A stretch of 64,000 nt of DNA, taken from the NCBI RefSeq assembly GCF_028767025.1, contig NZ_JAJQXX010000003.1:62001-126000 (forward strand), read 5' to 3'. Source of the DNA: Blautia sp. XA-2221 (lineage in GTDB: Bacteria > Bacillota > Clostridia > Lachnospirales > Lachnospiraceae). The notes beneath the pieces were generated by a model. That model saw nothing but the letters and a program-made list of their open reading frames with translations. It had not been told where the DNA came from and did not search any database. A program made the translations under genes and the position numbers. Shown here in pieces: positions 62,847 through 64,000 of the stretch (position 1 is the stretch's first letter; every line of letters starts with the position of its first letter).

Positions 62847-63983
62847 TTACAGAATACTTGCAACAACATTCAGGATAACTCCACCTGCAACAACAGAAGC
62901 AATCTGACCGGATACGTTTGTACCTGTGGCCTGCATGATCAGAACATTGCTTGGATCCTCTTTAAGCGCCATTTTCTGAACTACACGGGCTGCCATTGGG
63001 AAGGCGGAAATACCTGCGGCACCGATCATAGGATTGATCTTTTCCTTGGAGAAAAGATTCATAAGCTTTGCAAAAAGTACGCCTGCAGCAGTGTCGAAGA
63101 TAAAGGCTGCAAGACCGATCAGCATAATGAGAAGAGTTTCTTTGTTTACAAAAGTGTCAGCCTTCATACTGAATGCAATGGTAATACCCAGAAGAAGGGA
63201 TACCAGATTGGACAGTACGTTCTGTGCGGTATCGGAAAGATTATTCAGCACACCGCACTCGCGGAGCAGGTTGCCGAACATCAGGAATCCTACCAGAGAA
63301 ACGGACATTGGAGCTACAAGGCCGGCGATAAAAGTAACCACGATCGGGAAAATGATCTTTGCTTTTTTGGAAACTGTAGCCGGTTTGTATTCCATATGGA
63401 TGCAGCGTTCTTTTTTTGTTGTAAGAAGTTTGATCACCATAGGCTGGATGATAGGAACAAGCGCCATGTAGGAATATGCCACCACGGCGATAGGTCCTAT
63501 GTAATTGGAGCCAAGTACCTGAGATACAAGGATGGAAGTAGGGCCGTCAGCTGCTCCGATGATACCGATAGACGCAGCGTCTTTTAAGTCGAAGCCCAGG
63601 AAACATGCAACAACGATTGCGGCAAAAATACCGAACTGTGCGGCTGCTCCAAAAAGAAACAGCTTGGGGTTGGACAGAAGTGGTCCGAAGTCGATCATGG
63701 CTCCGATTCCGATAAACAGAAGCAGAGGCATTGCCTCGGAAGCTTCGATACCTACATTGAAGAGCCACTCGATAATACCATTTGTTTCACCGATACCTGC
63801 AAGTGTCTGATTCAGAACACCGGAAGCAGGAAGGTTTACAAGAATTGCTCCGAATCCCAGAGGCAGAAGCAGTACCGGTTCCAGATCCTTATTAATGGCA
63901 AGCCAGATCAGCACAGCGCCGATCACGTACATAACGATCTGCTGGGGGGTGATAGATGTGATGCCGGAAATTAAAAAATCCAT
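62847..63983 (-). CDS. oadB: Sodium-translocating decarboxylase beta subunit (OadB/GcdB/MmdB family)
   Basis: 378 residues, many membrane helices. The central IGIIGAADGPTSILVSQVLG and the C-terminal MIGAAGISAFPMAARVVQ and GTNVSGQIASVVAGG are family hallmarks of the subunit that couples biotin-carboxyl decarboxylation to sodium export. The substrate (oxaloacetate, methylmalonyl-CoA or glutaconyl-CoA) cannot be told from this subunit. AGGAGG precedes the ATG on the minus strand. The alpha and biotin-carrier genes are expected upstream, outside the window. Confidence 0.95.
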   Translation of the reverse strand: MDFLISGITSITPQQIVMYVIGAVLIWLAINKDLEPVLLLPLGFGAILVNLPASGVLNQTLAGIGETNGIIEWLFNVGIEASEAMPLLLFIGIGAMIDFGPLLSNPKLFLFGAAAQFGIFAAIVVACFLGFDLKDAASIGIIGAADGPTSILVSQVLGSNYIGPIAVVAYSYMALVPIIQPMVIKLLTTKKERCIHMEYKPATVSKKAKIIFPIVVTFIAGLVAPMSVSLVGFLMFGNLLRECGVLNNLSDTAQNVLSNLVSLLLGITIAFSMKADTFVNKETLLIMLIGLAAFIFDTAAGVLFAKLMNLFSKEKINPMIGAAGISAFPMAARVVQKMALKEDPSNVLIMQATGTNVSGQIASVVAGGVILNVVASIL

Positions 63984-64000
63984 ACTGGTTCCTCCTGATT

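Noticed and set aside
62682-63587. 301-codon plus-strand ORF at the window end
   Set aside because: It is antisense to oadB and the small peptide; composition (many Cys, His, Asn) is typical of a shadow frame.

Overview
The window looks like chromosomal DNA of a spore-forming, low-to-mid GC Gram-positive of the class Clostridia, most likely a gut Lachnospiraceae (Blautia, Dorea or Ruminococcus relative). The family is inferred from gene content: gpr-spoIIP-lepA-hemW synteny, an mreB/mbl-type gene next to recD2, meso-diaminopimelate dehydrogenase, DUF1002 and DUF5685 proteins, glucan/choline-binding-type wall repeats, and frequent TTG starts with strong GGAGG sites. I see no tRNA, rRNA, IS element, prophage or CRISPR array.

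Left part, 1-39 kb. A zinc/cadmium P-type ATPase fragment and its ArsR-type regulator are followed by an array of six hairpins. Next come an XdhC-like protein, a 43-bp tandem repeat, a secreted DUF1002 protein, an rRNA methyltransferase, a zinc-ribbon/DUF5685/J-protein module and ddh. Two secreted wall hydrolases follow, then a decayed glycerate kinase and holA. The NAD operon nadB-nadC-niaR-nadA has a palindromic operator over its promoter. It is followed by rpsT (minus strand) and the block gpr, spoIIP, lepA, a small lipoprotein, hemW, uvrA, mreB-like, recD2, comF. Two membrane proteins lead into cdaA-cdaR (cyclic di-AMP synthesis), which is followed unusually by an HPr gene. A large secreted L,D-transpeptidase with wall-binding repeats ends this part.

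Right part, 39-62.7 kb: a surface-polysaccharide region. rmlB stands alone before a terminator. From a promoter near 40.8 kb to a terminator at 62.65 kb, sixteen genes run in one direction, almost all with gaps of 0-20 bp or 4-nt overlaps. They encode an ATP-grasp/PLP-enzyme fusion, a second ATP-grasp ligase, two ArnE/ArnF-like small membrane proteins, an ArnC-like glycosyltransferase and a WecE/RffA-type aminotransferase. A D,D-carboxypeptidase, RmlA, RmlC, an O-antigen-type ABC transporter (permease plus ATPase with C-terminal extension), a WbdD-like methyltransferase-kinase, two paralogous double GT2 glycosyltransferases, RmlD and a YfhO-type GT-C membrane protein complete it.

My reading, which is inference, is that RmlA/RmlB make dTDP-4-keto-6-deoxyglucose. 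RmlC/RmlD turn part of it into dTDP-L-rhamnose for a polymer built by the GT2 enzymes, capped by the WbdD-like protein and exported by the ABC transporter. WecE turns another part into a dTDP-4-amino-4,6-dideoxyhexose. The ATP-grasp ligases and PLP enzyme may acylate this sugar with an amino acid, and the ArnC-like/ArnEF-like/YfhO-like set may then attach it outside the membrane. This combined capping-plus-aminoacyl-sugar system is the most interesting content. The window ends on the minus strand with an OadB-type sodium pump subunit and a 39-residue OadG-like peptide.
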